Shown here: positions 29,390-39,871 of the stretch, one piece after another | Layout: the number at the start of each line of letters is the position of its first letter | Numbering within the stretch: position 1 is the first letter of the stretch | Assembly: GCF_021462285.1 (NCBI RefSeq) | Contig: NZ_CP082787.1 | Location: 4,464,001 to 4,528,000, forward strand | Direction: 5' to 3' | DNA length: 64,000 nucleotides | DNA from: Serratia entomophila | GTDB taxonomy: Bacteria > Pseudomonadota > Gammaproteobacteria > Enterobacterales > Enterobacteriaceae | Notes under the pieces: model-generated | Told to the model about the DNA's origin: nothing | Seen by the model: only the letters and a program-made list of their open reading frames with translations | The model's database searches: none | Translations under genes and position numbers: made by a program

Positions 29390-29905
29390 CTAAGCGGGAT
29401 CCGCTGCGTACAGCGGCGAAGCCGGTAAAAACAGCTCGGTCAGCAGCAGCGGCTTGCCCGCCAACCGCAAACGGGAGCGGCGCGCCCACAGCGCGTCCTG
29501 CCGGCCGATATGAATATAATCGCGGGTCAGTTCCCCGCTGCCGAACAGATAACGCCCCAGCGGCAACGTGCCCAGATCCACCAGCGCCCGATCGGGGCCG
29601 GTCAGGGTTTCCTGCGGGATCACCGTGCGCCCCAGCAGCCAGGGCCGGTTGTCGCCCAACAGCACGATTTCGCGCAGCCAGTAGCGCGGGCTGGCGGGCA
29701 GATGTTCCGCCTCTTCCCCCAACTCGTCGCGGGTGACGAAACATTCGCGCTGCGGTTCAACGTGCACCCGCGCGCAATGGCGTTCAAAACGGCGGGTCAT
29801 GGAGCCTAATTCCATCAGCCAGTCGCTGACGGCGGCGGGCGGCGGCGGATGTCGATCGGATAACCACTCAAGCGGCGGCAGGATGGAGCCCCTATTGCCA
29901 GACAT
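29390..29905 (-). CDS. ubiC: Chorismate pyruvate-lyase
   Basis: Converts chorismate to 4-hydroxybenzoate and pyruvate, the entry to ubiquinone. The 171-residue product has [16 protein letters not shown], with the Arg that binds chorismate, then [22 protein letters not shown]. It ends with LARYLF-like [15 protein letters not shown] and [12 protein letters not shown], where the conserved Glu sits. The ATG at 29905 fits the family; an upstream in-frame ATG adds nine residues. It is first in a ubiCA operon. Confidence 0.95.
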   Translation of the reverse strand: MSGNRGSILPPLEWLSDRHPPPPAAVSDWLMELGSMTRRFERHCARVHVEPQRECFVTRDELGEEAEHLPASPRYWLREIVLLGDNRPWLLGRTVIPQETLTGPDRALVDLGTLPLGRYLFGSGELTRDYIHIGRQDALWARRSRLRLAGKPLLLTELFLPASPLYAADPA

Positions 29906-30275
29906 TGCTCTACTCCACGCCTGAGGCCGCACGCTGCGTGCCGCGCCAGACGATACAAACTGTTAACAGGCCTCCATTGTAACGCAGAATTGCAAAAGCG
30001 GCAGGCTGATTCGTGGGGTCCGAACGGGTTGTTCAGCGATAAAAAAGGCCCGGGCTGTCATCTTTTTGCCATCTGTTTTCTCTAACGTCAGGTGCCGGTA
30101 CAGCGGTGATTCTGTGATCTCCTGCATAGTTTCGTCTTCGTTGCGTTGTTTTATCTACGCGCGTAGATAAGCTGATATCGCAGCGTTGAATCGCCATTTG
30201 TCCGACATTTTCGTCAGCAAACCTTCTTGCCGACACCAGGGAACTCACTGCAGCAAAACAGAGGATATCAATACA
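29906..30275. other. Divergent promoter region of ubiC and the nucleoside operon
   Basis: This 370-bp gap has no credible gene. It contains the perfect palindrome at 30151-30170 near the transporter side and a TGTGA half-site at about 30114, which could be part of a weak CRP site. The ubiC promoter should lie near its left end, but no clear -35/-10 pair stands out. Confidence 0.5.
30151..30170. promoter_or_regulatory. Perfect 20-bp palindrome, probable LacI-family operator
   Basis: TTATCTACGCGCGTAGATAA is a perfect palindrome with the central CG typical of LacI/GalR-family operators. It lies 106 bp upstream of the transporter ATG and in front of an operon that encodes its own LacI-type regulator, so it is probably that regulator's operator. 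Confidence 0.75.
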
Positions 30276-31658
30276 ATGAGCGAAACAACGCTTGCTACCC
30301 CGCAGGCCGCCGAGGATACATTGGCGGCCGAGGAACGCCTGGCGACCAAAGAGGGGCGCAGCCAGTTTTGGCGCGCCACCTTCTCCTGCTGGCTGGGTAC
30401 CGCCATGGAATACGTCGACTTTGCGCTGTACGGCCTGGCGGCCGGCATGGTGTTCGGCGACGTGTTCTTCCCCGAAGCCACCCCGATGGTGGCGCTGCTG
30501 GCCAGCTTCGCCACTTACTCCGTGGGCTTCGTCGCGCGGCCGATCGGCGCGTTGGTGTTCGGCTGGATAGGCGATCGCAAAGGCCGCCGCGTGGTGTTGA
30601 TCACCACGGTGGCGCTGATGGGCGTCTCCACCACGCTGATCGGCCTGATCCCCTCCTATGCGCAAATCGGCGTCTGGGCGCCCACCTGCCTGGTGATACT
30701 GCGCTTCGCCCAGGGCTTCGGCGCCGGCGCCGAGCTTTCCGGCGGCGCGGTGATGCTGGCGGAATACGCGCCGGCCAAGCGCCGCGGGCTGGTGGCCTCG
30801 ATCATCGCCATCGGTTCCAACAGCGGCACCCTGCTGGCCTCGCTGGTCTGGCTGCTGGTGCTGCAGTTGGATAAGGAAGACCTGATGAGCTGGGGCTGGC
30901 GCATTCCGTTCCTCGCCAGTATTCTGATCGCCGGCGCCGCGCTGTATCTGCGCCGCCACGTGCGGGAAACGCCGGTATTTGAACGCGAGCTGCAGCAGAA
31001 CCACCAGCGCATGCTGGAGGCCGCCGCCGCGCCGGAGGACCACCGCAGCTACCTGCAGCGCACCAAGGCCTTTTGGGTGATGCTCGGCCTGCGCATCGGC
31101 GAAAATGGCCCCTCTTACCTGTGCCAGGGCTTTATCGTCGGTTACGTCGCCAAAGTGCTGATGGTCGACAAGTCGGTACCGGCGCTGGCGGTATTGATCG
31201 CCTCGCTGTGCGGGTTCCTGGTGATCCCGCTGGCCGGCTGGCTCTCCGATCGTTTCGGCCGCCGCGTCACCTACCGTTGGTTCTGCCTGCTGTTGGTGCT
31301 GTACGCCTTCCCGGCGTTCTGGTTGCTCGACAGCCGCGAACCGGCCATCGTCATCTCGGTGATCGTGGTCGGCATGTGCATCGCGTCGCTGGGCATTTTC
31401 GGCGTGCAGGCGGCCTACGGCGTGGAGCTGTTCGGCGTGAAGAACCGCTATTCAAAAATGGCGTTCGCCAAGGAGCTGGGCTCGATTTTGTCCGGCGGCA
31501 CCGCGCCGCTGATCGCCACCGCGCTGCTGTCCGGCTTTGGTCACTGGTGGCCTGTCGCCTGCTATTTTGTTGTAATGGCGGCCATAGGCTTAATCACCAC
31601 CTTCTTTGCCCCTGAAACCCGCGGCCGCGATCTCAATCTGCCGCAGGACGCGGTGTAA
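30276..31658 (+). CDS. MFS transporter of the metabolite:H+ symporter type
   Basis: A 460-residue inner-membrane carrier with 12 predicted helices. The MHS/ProP-ShiA branch is indicated by SCWLGTAMEYVDFALYGLAAGMVF, by YSVGFVARPIGALVFGWIGDRKGRR (loop 2-3 motif) and by RFAQGFGAGAELSGGAVMLAEYAP. A second loop motif is GWLSDRFGRRVTYR. The ATG at 30276 (MSETTLATPQ) follows AGAGGAT; the frame is open upstream. Coupled with a nucleoside hydrolase, it may import a nucleoside or related compound, although known MHS carriers mainly move organic acids and betaines. It heads a three-gene operon. Confidence 0.85.
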   Translation: MSETTLATPQAAEDTLAAEERLATKEGRSQFWRATFSCWLGTAMEYVDFALYGLAAGMVFGDVFFPEATPMVALLASFATYSVGFVARPIGALVFGWIGDRKGRRVVLITTVALMGVSTTLIGLIPSYAQIGVWAPTCLVILRFAQGFGAGAELSGGAVMLAEYAPAKRRGLVASIIAIGSNSGTLLASLVWLLVLQLDKEDLMSWGWRIPFLASILIAGAALYLRRHVRETPVFERELQQNHQRMLEAAAAPEDHRSYLQRTKAFWVMLGLRIGENGPSYLCQGFIVGYVAKVLMVDKSVPALAVLIASLCGFLVIPLAGWLSDRFGRRVTYRWFCLLLVLYAFPAFWLLDSREPAIVISVIVVGMCIASLGIFGVQAAYGVELFGVKNRYSKMAFAKELGSILSGGTAPLIATALLSGFGHWWPVACYFVVMAAIGLITTFFAPETRGRDLNLPQDAV

Positions 31659-31680
31659 TTGAGGCGAACAGGACTCCAAC

Positions 31681-32679
31681 TTGGATAATCAATCCGCGCG
31701 GCGCATCACCCGCGCCGACGTGGCCCGCGTGGCGGGTACCTCCGTCGCCGTGGTCAGCTACGTGATCAACAACGGCCCGCGGCCGGTGGCGGAAGCCACC
31801 CGTCTGCGGGTGCTGGCGGCAATCGCGCAAACCGGCTACCGGCCAAACGACATCGCGCGGGCCCTGGCCTCCGGCAGCACGCAAACCTACGGGCTGGTGG
31901 TGCCGGACATCTCCAACCCGTTCTTCGCCACCCTGGCGCGGGCGCTGCAGCAGGAGGCCTTCAGCCGCGGCCGCGTGCTGCTGCTTGGGGATGCGGGCGA
32001 TGACCGCCAGCGTGAGTACGAATTGATTAACCACTTGCTGAGCCGGCAGGTCGACGGCCTGCTGTACACCAGCGTCGATCGCCACCCGTGGTTCGATCTG
32101 ATCCGCGCCTCCGGCACGCCCTGCGTGATGATCGATACCATCGACAGCCGGGCCGGCGTCTGCGCCATCCGGGTCGACGAACGCGACGCCGCCTGTCAGG
32201 CCACCCGTCATCTGCTGCAGCACGGCTATCGCGACATCGGCATTTTTATCGGCCCGCTGACCATGCTCAACGCGCAGGATCGCCTGAACGGCTGGCGCGA
32301 TGCGCTGCTTGAGGCGGGCATCACGCCGCGTGAAGAGTGGATTTTTGAAACGCCCTATACCCGGCAGGGCGGCTACCGGGCGACGCAAAAAATGGTTCAG
32401 GGACCTCGCCCGCGCGCCATTTTCACCTCCAACGAACAGCAGGCGCTCGGCTGCCTGTCGGCGCTGGCGGAGCATCAGCTGCAGGCACCGGACGATCTGG
32501 CCATCATTTGTTTTAACGGTACGCAGCAGTCCGAATTCAGCGTGCCGCCGCTCAGCGCGGTAGAACAGCCGATCGACGCCATGGCCAAGCGGGCGATCGC
32601 CATGCTGGCCGCCGGCGCGGCACCCGAACTGCACGAATTCGCTTTCCAGCTGCGTATCCGCCGCTCCTGCGGCTGCTAG
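31681..32679 (+). CDS. LacI-family transcriptional repressor
   Basis: A 332-residue regulator with an N-terminal helix-turn-helix and hinge helix: RITRADVARVAGTSVAVVSYVINNGPRPVAEATRLRVLAAIAQTGYRPNDIARAL. The periplasmic-binding-protein-like effector domain starts TQTYGLVVPDISNPFFATLARALQQEA. The start codon is TTG at 31681, with AGGA 7-10 bases before it; no ATG is available at the right place. It lies 22 bp after the transporter gene and 20 bp before the hydrolase gene. It probably represses its own operon through the palindrome at 30151-30170, with a nucleoside or its breakdown product as inducer. Confidence 0.9.
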   Translation: MDNQSARRITRADVARVAGTSVAVVSYVINNGPRPVAEATRLRVLAAIAQTGYRPNDIARALASGSTQTYGLVVPDISNPFFATLARALQQEAFSRGRVLLLGDAGDDRQREYELINHLLSRQVDGLLYTSVDRHPWFDLIRASGTPCVMIDTIDSRAGVCAIRVDERDAACQATRHLLQHGYRDIGIFIGPLTMLNAQDRLNGWRDALLEAGITPREEWIFETPYTRQGGYRATQKMVQGPRPRAIFTSNEQQALGCLSALAEHQLQAPDDLAIICFNGTQQSEFSVPPLSAVEQPIDAMAKRAIAMLAAGAAPELHEFAFQLRIRRSCGC

Positions 32680-32699
32680 CTGTTTTTCAGGTATTCCTT

Positions 32700-33683
32700 A
32701 TGCGTTTGATTATTGATTGTGACCCCGGCAATGGCGTTCCCGGCGCCAACGTGGACGACGGCCTGGCGCTGGCGTTAGCGTTGGCGGCCAAGCCGCAGCT
32801 TGATCTTGAGCTGATCGGCATCGTGGCCGGCAACACGCCGCGCGAACTCGGCTTTGCCGCCGCCGGCGAACTGCTGCGGCAAACCGGTTATCGGGTGCCG
32901 CTGGCTCTCGGCGCGGCCCGCGCCCTGATCGAACCGCCCGCGCCCTGGCGCGCCCATCTGGACCGCCCGATCGCCGATCCGCATCTGGCCAGCCTGTGGG
33001 ACGGCGTGCCGCGCCCGCAGGCCGCTGCGCTGCCGGCCCCTGACGCCGCCATCGCCATCGGCGAACTGATCTGCAACAACCCCGGCGAGATCACCCTGGC
33101 GGCCATCGGCCCGCTGACCAACGTCGCCCAGGCTCTGCAGCTGTACCCGCAAATGGCGCAGGCGGTGAAGGAGATAGTGATCATGGGCGGCGTGTTCAAC
33201 GTCGAAGGCTATATCAAAGACACCAACTTTGGCCTGGATCCGGAAGCGGCGCGGCGGGTGTTGAGCAGCGGCGCCAATATCACGCTGGCGCCGCTGGACG
33301 TCACCACCCAGACCATGCTTACCCAGGAAGATCTGGCTCGCCTGACGCAGCCGGATACCCCGCTGTGCCGCTACCTGCGCACCACTACCCAACCCTGGAT
33401 CGACTATTCCCGCCAGACCCGCCATCTGCCGGGCTGCTGGATCCATGATGCGCTGGTGATCGCCTGGCTGCTGGAGCCGCAGCTGGTCACGACCGAGGAA
33501 TATTTTGTCGATGTGGCGCTGGAGGGGGCGATGACGCGCGGCAGTTCGCGCCGCTGGCAGCCCGGCAGTCTGCGCCTGACGGTCGGCATGCCGGAACCGC
33601 AGGGCAAGCCGGTGCGGGTGATGCAGCAGGTGGATAATGCCCGCCTGCTGGCGCTGATCGGCGCGACTCTGGCCCGCGGATGA
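32700..33683 (+). CDS. Nucleoside hydrolase (IunH family)
   Basis: A 327-residue inosine-uridine-preferring-type N-ribohydrolase. The metal-binding N-terminus is LIIDCDPGNGVPGANVDDGLAL, an expanded form of the usual D-x-D-P-G-x-D-D. Further blocks are ITLAAIGPLTNVAQAL, IVIMGGVFNVEG, NFGLDPEAARRVL and LPGCWIHDALVIAWLL with the active-site His-Asp. It releases the base and ribose from a nucleoside in the cytosol. The insertion in the first motif puts it away from RihA/B/C. Its stop codon is followed at once by the terminator of the malM side. Confidence 0.88.
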   Translation: MRLIIDCDPGNGVPGANVDDGLALALALAAKPQLDLELIGIVAGNTPRELGFAAAGELLRQTGYRVPLALGAARALIEPPAPWRAHLDRPIADPHLASLWDGVPRPQAAALPAPDAAIAIGELICNNPGEITLAAIGPLTNVAQALQLYPQMAQAVKEIVIMGGVFNVEGYIKDTNFGLDPEAARRVLSSGANITLAPLDVTTQTMLTQEDLARLTQPDTPLCRYLRTTTQPWIDYSRQTRHLPGCWIHDALVIAWLLEPQLVTTEEYFVDVALEGAMTRGSSRRWQPGSLRLTVGMPEPQGKPVRVMQQVDNARLLALIGATLARG

Positions 33684-33706
33684 AAAAAGGTGCGCCGAGG
33701 CGCACC
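33683..33706 (-). terminator. Terminator of the malK-lamB-malM operon
   Basis: GGTGCGCC-GA-GGCGCACC follows six A on the plus strand, so on the minus strand it is an intrinsic terminator with six T after malM. It abuts the nucleoside hydrolase stop codon on the other strand. Confidence 0.9.
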
Positions 33707-33738
33707 AAACATCGAGCCAGCATCGGCAGCGTCGGGTA

Positions 33739-34644
33739 CTACCCCTTGCCTTTCACGCTGCTGATAAAGGTTTTACGCGCTGTGGTGGAACCCAGTTTCT
33801 CGGCCTCATTCATCAGCTTCAGCGCTTTATCGATATCTCCCGCCTTCACCGCCTGTTTGATGCCGTTATTGAAATAGCTTTCCGTGTCGTTAAGCATCGG
33901 CTCCGCCGGTTTGGCCGGCGCAGGTGCCGGAGCCGCCGTTGCGACAGGCGCGGTTGATCCCACCACCACCGGCGCCGTGGTCGGCGCCGGTTGCAGCATG
34001 CCGATCATCACGTTGCCGCTGCCCTGTTCGGCGGTCACTTTCAGCTTGAGCGTACCGCTGGTGCTGTGGCTGGCGACCGGGTCCGGGATATCCGGCACCG
34101 CGTTGCCCACGCCGGCGGCATAGGCCTTGGCCGGGTTAGTCAATTGGGTGGTTTTGGCCAGATCCTGGCGGGTGGTGTACACCAGCAGGTAAATTTGCTT
34201 TTGCCCCAGCGCCGGGGTCAGCTTGAGCGTGCCCTCCAGCCGATCGGAAGACATCGCGCCCGGCGGCTGATACGGGAAATAGCTGCTCGGGTAATAGGCC
34301 GCCGGCCGTTGGTGCTCATCCAGCACCAGCACGCTCGGCGCGTAAAGCGATCTGTTTTTGCTGATGCTGCTCAGCGTTACTTCCAGCGATCCGCGATCGG
34401 CCGGCAGCGTATAGGCGGCGATCGCCCCCTGAATATCGCCCTGGTTGATCTGCGGGCTGACGTTATCGAGCTTGATTTCCTGGCTGACCGGCGGCTGCAG
34501 CGGTTGCCACGGCAGGCTTTGCAGCGTGGCGGCGCTGATGGCCGGCGCGACGGAGACGTTGGCCGGCGTATCGGCGTTGGCCGCCAGCGGCGCGCCAAGG
34601 CTCAGCGCCAGCGACAGGCAGAGTGACAGCAGATTCTTTTTCAT
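33739..34644 (-). CDS. malM: Maltose operon periplasmic protein MalM
   Basis: A 301-residue periplasmic protein with a signal peptide (MKKNLLSLCLSLALSLGAPLAANA). The body has QSLPWQPLQPPVSQEIKLD, a carbohydrate-binding-like beta region with RSLYAPSVLVLDEHQRPAAYYPSSYF, a Pro/Ala-rich stretch (APAPAPAKPAEP) and a helical end LNDTESYFNNGIKQAVKAGDIDKALKLMNEAE. It is the last gene of the malK operon, as in E. coli. Its function is unknown, with a suggested role in periplasmic maltodextrin handling. Confidence 0.95.
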   Translation of the reverse strand: MKKNLLSLCLSLALSLGAPLAANADTPANVSVAPAISAATLQSLPWQPLQPPVSQEIKLDNVSPQINQGDIQGAIAAYTLPADRGSLEVTLSSISKNRSLYAPSVLVLDEHQRPAAYYPSSYFPYQPPGAMSSDRLEGTLKLTPALGQKQIYLLVYTTRQDLAKTTQLTNPAKAYAAGVGNAVPDIPDPVASHSTSGTLKLKVTAEQGSGNVMIGMLQPAPTTAPVVVGSTAPVATAAPAPAPAKPAEPMLNDTESYFNNGIKQAVKAGDIDKALKLMNEAEKLGSTTARKTFISSVKGKG

Positions 34645-34709
34645 TATGGTATCCCCATTCAGCGTCGACGCGAGTCAGGCAAGAGAATCGGCGTCGGCGA
34701 ATACACGTT

Positions 34710-34732
34710 GGGGGGAGCCTGCGGCTCCCCCC
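34710..34732 (-). terminator. Strong GC hairpin between lamB and malM
   Basis: GGGGGGAGCC and GGCTCCCCCC pair over ten positions around TGC. It lies just after lamB and lacks a long U-run, so it likely acts as a partial terminator or protects the lamB mRNA 3' end. Confidence 0.55.
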
Positions 34733-34741
34733 GTTCTGTCA

Positions 34742-36064
<1,323 letters not shown>

Positions 36065-37174
36065 TTAAACGCCCGGCTCCTGGTGCAGCCGTTTACATGC
36101 CGTACCGTCTTCACGGAACAGATGGCAGCGGTGAGGCGGCAGGCCTATGGCGAATGTTGCACCTTCTTCTACCAGCACCACGTCGTTCTGGCGGTAAACC
36201 AGGTTTTGACGAATTGCCGGGATTTGGATGTGGATTTGCGTCTCGTTGCCGAGCTGCTCAACCACCTGTACATCACCGGTAAGCCGAACTTCGGAGGCGT
36301 CACCAGGCAGCAGATGCTCCGGGCGAATGCCCAAAGACATGTTGGCGCCGGCCTGAACGTCAGCGCCTTCCACCGGCAGCCACACCAGCTGGCGGTTAGG
36401 CAGTTCGACCTGCACTTGTTGCGGTTCTGCGGCGGTCACCTTGACCGGCAGGAAATTCATTTTCGGCGAACCGATAAACCCGGCGACGAAGCGGTTGGCC
36501 GGATAGTGATACAGCTCCAGCGGCTTGCCGACCTGGGCGACGCGCCCGGCGTCGAGCACCACTATCTTGTCGGCCAGCGTCATCGCTTCGACCTGATCGT
36601 GAGTGACGTAAATCATGGTGCGCTGCAGGCGTTTGTGCAGCCGGGAGATCTCGATGCGCATCTGCACACGCAGCGCAGCGTCGAGGTTGGACAACGGCTC
36701 GTCGAGCAGGAACACGTCCGGTTCCGCCACCAGCGTGCGGCCGATCGCCACGCGCTGACGCTGCCCGCCGGACAGCGCCTTCGGCCGCCGATCGAGCAGG
36801 TGCGCCAGCTGCAACACTTCCGATACCTGGTTGACCCGCTGATTGATCTCGGCCTTCTTCGCGCCGGCCAATTTGAGGCCGAACGACATGTTGTCCGCCA
36901 CCGACAGGTGCGGATACAGCGCGTAGGACTGGAACACCATGCCGATGCCGCGTTCGGAAGGCGGCACCTCATTCATGCGTTTATCGCCGATCAACAGGTC
37001 GCCGGAGGTGATGTCCTCCAGCCCGGCGATCATGCGCAGCAGCGTCGATTTGCCGCAGCCCGATGGCCCGACAAACACCACAAACTCGCCGTCATCGATG
37101 GTCAGATTGACGTCTTTGGAAATCACGGCCTCACCGAAGGCCTTATAAACGCTGCGCAGTGTGACGCTAGCCAT
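36065..37174 (-). CDS. malK: Maltose/maltodextrin ABC transporter ATPase
   Basis: ATP-hydrolysing subunit of the MalEFGK2 importer, which also sequesters MalT and responds to EIIA-Glc. The 369-residue product has Walker A GPSGCGKS at residues 36-43, the ABC signature [13 protein letters not shown], Walker [14 protein letters not shown] and the H-loop [10 protein letters not shown]. The C-terminal regulatory domain starts near residue 235. Its ATG lies inside the last codons of the GH13-like gene, overlapping by 8 bp, so translation of the two is probably coupled. Confidence 0.97.
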   Translation of the reverse strand: MASVTLRSVYKAFGEAVISKDVNLTIDDGEFVVFVGPSGCGKSTLLRMIAGLEDITSGDLLIGDKRMNEVPPSERGIGMVFQSYALYPHLSVADNMSFGLKLAGAKKAEINQRVNQVSEVLQLAHLLDRRPKALSGGQRQRVAIGRTLVAEPDVFLLDEPLSNLDAALRVQMRIEISRLHKRLQRTMIYVTHDQVEAMTLADKIVVLDAGRVAQVGKPLELYHYPANRFVAGFIGSPKMNFLPVKVTAAEPQQVQVELPNRQLVWLPVEGADVQAGANMSLGIRPEHLLPGDASEVRLTGDVQVVEQLGNETQIHIQIPAIRQNLVYRQNDVVLVEEGATFAIGLPPHRCHLFREDGTACKRLHQEPGV

Positions 37175-38138
37175 GCGTTACTCCCCTGCTTTCGCAGTTA
37201 ACATTTCGTGTAAAAATGGCGGACGCAAAGCCCGCCAAAACCCATTGATGACCCTCTTGCTGCGCGCCGTGCTGCCATGCCAATGGCAAGGTCGCCTCAG
37301 ACGGCGCGGCCGCCTGAGTATAAGGCTGCAGGTTAATCAGCGCTTCAAGGCATTGATCCTGATGGGTAATAAGTAAGCGAACTACGCCATTCCGCTGGCT
37401 GACCGCGTTCAGCTCGCCGCGCTGGATCAGCGGCGAGCGACGCAATGCCAGCAGCGACTGGCAGTAACGCAACGTGGAGTGGCTATCGTGCTGCTGGCGG
37501 CTGATGGCCAGCGCGCGGTGTTCGATCGCCACCTGTTGATACCAGGCAATTTCGCCGGCGGTCACCTGTTCAGGCGCCTCATGCCACGGCATGCGCGTCT
37601 GCGCTCCCCGCGGGTCCTGCAGCCCGGCGGCGTGCGGCAATCCCAGCTCTTCTCCCTGATACAGGCAGATGGGCGCCGGCAGCATCGCCAGCAACGTCAA
37701 AAAAGCGTCGGCGGAGCGCAGATCGCCCTGCCCCCAATGGCTTACCACCCGCGGCTGGTCGGCATCGCCGGTGCTCCACAGGCTGTCCGCCAGCGTAGCG
37801 CGGCGGGCGTGCAGCACCGCCACCAGCTTTTCCACGCTGAAGGGCACCACGTCCAACGCCAGCGGGCTGCGGGCATACTGCTGCGGTGCTACGGCGTGGC
37901 GAACGTAGCTGCCGCCGTCGCAATACCACAACGCCAGCCCTTGCGCGGCCACCGCGGCGCCGGCCTCCGGCGGCAGCGCCTGCGGCAGCAGCAAGCCATC
38001 CACCGACAGGGCGTTAAGGTAGGGCAACGCCGCCAGCATGCCGTGCACGTCACCCACGCCGTCGCCGTTTCCATCGCGGAAACTGACCGGATGGATCCGG
38101 TACAGGGTGGGTTGAACGACGATAGGCGTTGGCGACAT
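37167..38138 (-). CDS. Shortened GH13 alpha-amylase-like protein at the head of the malK operon
   Basis: A 323-residue protein with pieces of the GH13 fold in order. The beta1 region is [33 protein letters not shown] region IV-like stretch, [16 protein letters not shown], follows (usual form N-H-D-x-P-R). Next are [24 protein letters not shown] and the C-terminal [16 protein letters not shown]. About 90 residues after the start, the part that should hold conserved regions I to III is missing, so the nucleophile Asp and acid/base Glu are absent. Typical oligo-alpha-glucosidases have about 540 residues. It is probably not an active hydrolase. The ATG at 38138 follows CAGGAAA; the frame is open 26 codons further upstream. 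Confidence 0.75.
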   Translation of the reverse strand: MSPTPIVVQPTLYRIHPVSFRDGNGDGVGDVHGMLAALPYLNALSVDGLLLPQALPPEAGAAVAAQGLALWYCDGGSYVRHAVAPQQYARSPLALDVVPFSVEKLVAVLHARRATLADSLWSTGDADQPRVVSHWGQGDLRSADAFLTLLAMLPAPICLYQGEELGLPHAAGLQDPRGAQTRMPWHEAPEQVTAGEIAWYQQVAIEHRALAISRQQHDSHSTLRYCQSLLALRRSPLIQRGELNAVSQRNGVVRLLITHQDQCLEALINLQPYTQAAAPSEATLPLAWQHGAQQEGHQWVLAGFASAIFTRNVNCESRGVTHG

Positions 38139-38301
38139 AAATCCGGTTTCCTGCTGCGCGTGGCGTTGAAAATCAATGTGGCCGATAGTGCGGGAGTTGC
38201 TGGAAAGGGTAATCATCCGTAACAGGATTTTTCATGGGGGAGGAGCTGGGAGGATGAGAGAACGACCCGGGCGATGAGAAGTTCCCCCGTTAAGACAAAT
38301 C

Positions 38302-38317
38302 TGTGATCGGCCTGGCA
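38302..38317. promoter_or_regulatory. Candidate CRP site 1 in the mal control region
   Basis: TGTGATCGGCCTGGCA has a perfect TGTGA arm with the N6 spacer and three of five matches in the second arm. Its place between MalT-like boxes fits catabolite control of the mal operons. Confidence 0.5.
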
Positions 38318-38364
38318 AAAATCGTCCCCCTATTTTGTGCCTGACGCCACAGAATAGAGCGCAA

Positions 38365-38380
38365 TGTTAACTGGATCACA
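38365..38380. promoter_or_regulatory. Candidate CRP site 2 in the mal control region
   Basis: TGTTAACTGGATCACA matches TGTGA-N6-TCACA at nine of ten defined positions. Confidence 0.7.
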
Positions 38381-38496
38381 ATACGCCGGCATGGGGCGTA
38401 GAGGGGGGGAGGATGAGAATGTGTCGCTTTGTGACCCACTATTACCGTGAAACTTCTCTCCTTGATGTCTGTGCCCACAAAAAGAAGGACTGGATT

Positions 38497-39690
38497 ATGA
38501 CTCGCAGCATTACCACCGCCCGCACGCTGGTGCTTTCGGCTCTGACCACCCTGGTGCTCTCTTCTTCCGCCTTCGCCAAGATCGAGGAAGGCAAACTGGT
38601 TATCTGGATCAACGGCGACAAAGGCTATAACGGCCTGGCCGAGGTCGGTAAAAAGTTCGAGAAAGACACCGGTATCAAAGTCACCATCGAACACCCGGAC
38701 AAGCTGGAAGAAAAATACCCGCAGGTAGCCGCTACCGGCGACGGCCCGGACATCATCTTCTGGGCTCATGATCGCTTCGGCGGCTACGCGCAGTCCGGCC
38801 TGCTGGCCGAGATCCATCCTTCCAAGGCTTTCCAGGAAAAACTGTTCCCGTTCACCTGGGACGCGGTGCGCTACGACGGCAAACTGATCGGCTACCCGAT
38901 CGCCGTTGAAGCGCTGTCGCTGATTTACAACAAAGACCTGATCAAGCAGGCGCCCAAGACCTGGGAAGAGATCCCGGCGCTGGACAAACAGCTGCGCGCC
39001 GGCGGCAAGAGCGCCATTATGTGGAACCTGCAGGAACCCTACTTCACCTGGCCGATTATCGCCGCCGACGGCGGTTATGCTTTCAAATATGAAAACGGCA
39101 AATACAACATCAAGGACGTCGGCGTAGCTAACGCCGGCTCGCAGGCCGGCCTGCAGTTCATCGTCGATCTGGTGAAAAACAAGCACATCAACGCCGACAC
39201 CGATTATTCGATCGCCGAAGCGGCCTTCAACAAGGGCCAGACCGCCATGACCATCAACGGTCCCTGGGCCTGGAGCAACATCGAACAGAGCAAAATCAAC
39301 TACGGCGTGACCCTGCTGCCGACCTTTAAAGGCAAGCCGTCCAAACCCTTCGTCGGCGTGCTGACCGCCGGCATCAACGCCGCCAGCCCGAATAAAGAGC
39401 TGGCGACCGAGTTCCTGGAAAACTACCTGCTGACCAACGAAGGTCTGGCGGACGTCAACAAAGACAAACCGCTGGGCGCCGTAGCGCTGAAATCCTACCA
39501 GGAAGAGCTGGCGAAAGATCCGAAGATCGCCGCCACCATGCAGAACTCGCAAAACGGCGAAATCATGCCGAACATTCCGCAGATGAGCGCCTTCTGGTAC
39601 GCCGAACGCAGTGCGGTGATCAACGCCGTCAGCGGCCGCCAAACGGTGAAAGCCGCGCTGGATGACGTGCAGACCCGCATCACCAAGTAA
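38497..39690 (+). CDS. malE: Maltose/maltodextrin-binding periplasmic protein
   Basis: Periplasmic receptor of the MalFGK2 importer and of maltose chemotaxis. The 397-residue precursor has a signal peptide ([27 protein letters not shown]). The mature start is [35 protein letters not shown], very close to E. coli MalE. The ligand-binding Trp/Asp/Glu residues appear in [21 protein letters not shown] and [13 protein letters not shown]. The ATG at 38497 is the family start, though the frame is open 28 codons upstream. Confidence 0.98.
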   Translation: MTRSITTARTLVLSALTTLVLSSSAFAKIEEGKLVIWINGDKGYNGLAEVGKKFEKDTGIKVTIEHPDKLEEKYPQVAATGDGPDIIFWAHDRFGGYAQSGLLAEIHPSKAFQEKLFPFTWDAVRYDGKLIGYPIAVEALSLIYNKDLIKQAPKTWEEIPALDKQLRAGGKSAIMWNLQEPYFTWPIIAADGGYAFKYENGKYNIKDVGVANAGSQAGLQFIVDLVKNKHINADTDYSIAEAAFNKGQTAMTINGPWAWSNIEQSKINYGVTLLPTFKGKPSKPFVGVLTAGINAASPNKELATEFLENYLLTNEGLADVNKDKPLGAVALKSYQEELAKDPKIAATMQNSQNGEIMPNIPQMSAFWYAERSAVINAVSGRQTVKAALDDVQTRITK

Positions 39691-39752
39691 TGACGCTGTG
39701 CGGGATTAACATCCCCAAATAATTGGCGCTACGCCGCGACGGCGAGTGTGCA

Positions 39753-39789
39753 CATCCCCGGGAGCATAGATAGCTGTGTCCCCGGGGTG
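39753..39789 (+). other. Hairpin in the malE-malF gap
   Basis: CATCCCCGGG and CCCCGGGGTG can pair around a 15-base loop in the 181-bp malE-malF gap. In E. coli a palindromic unit here protects the malE message and makes MalE far more abundant than MalF and MalG. The same role is likely, although the sequence is not obviously a REP element. Confidence 0.5.
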
Positions 39790-39871
39790 AGCGGACGCCG
39801 CCGACAAAAGCGTAGCTTCAAGTATGAAGGGGACAAACGCCCCGCTGTCGCTCCACAGAAAGGAACGCCCT

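Larger units (their letters stand above)
38217..38496. promoter_or_regulatory. Divergent mal control region with MalT-like boxes
   Basis: Between the two mal operons the plus strand carries repeated MalT-like motifs. They are GGGGAGGAG at 38237-38245, GGATGAG cores at 38252-38258 and 38411-38417, and GGGCGATGAG at 38269-38278. MalT with ATP and maltotriose activates such sites. CRP-like sites lie between them. The overall plan resembles the E. coli malEp-malKp region with its long MalT/CRP nucleoprotein complex. Individual box assignments are approximate. Confidence 0.7.
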
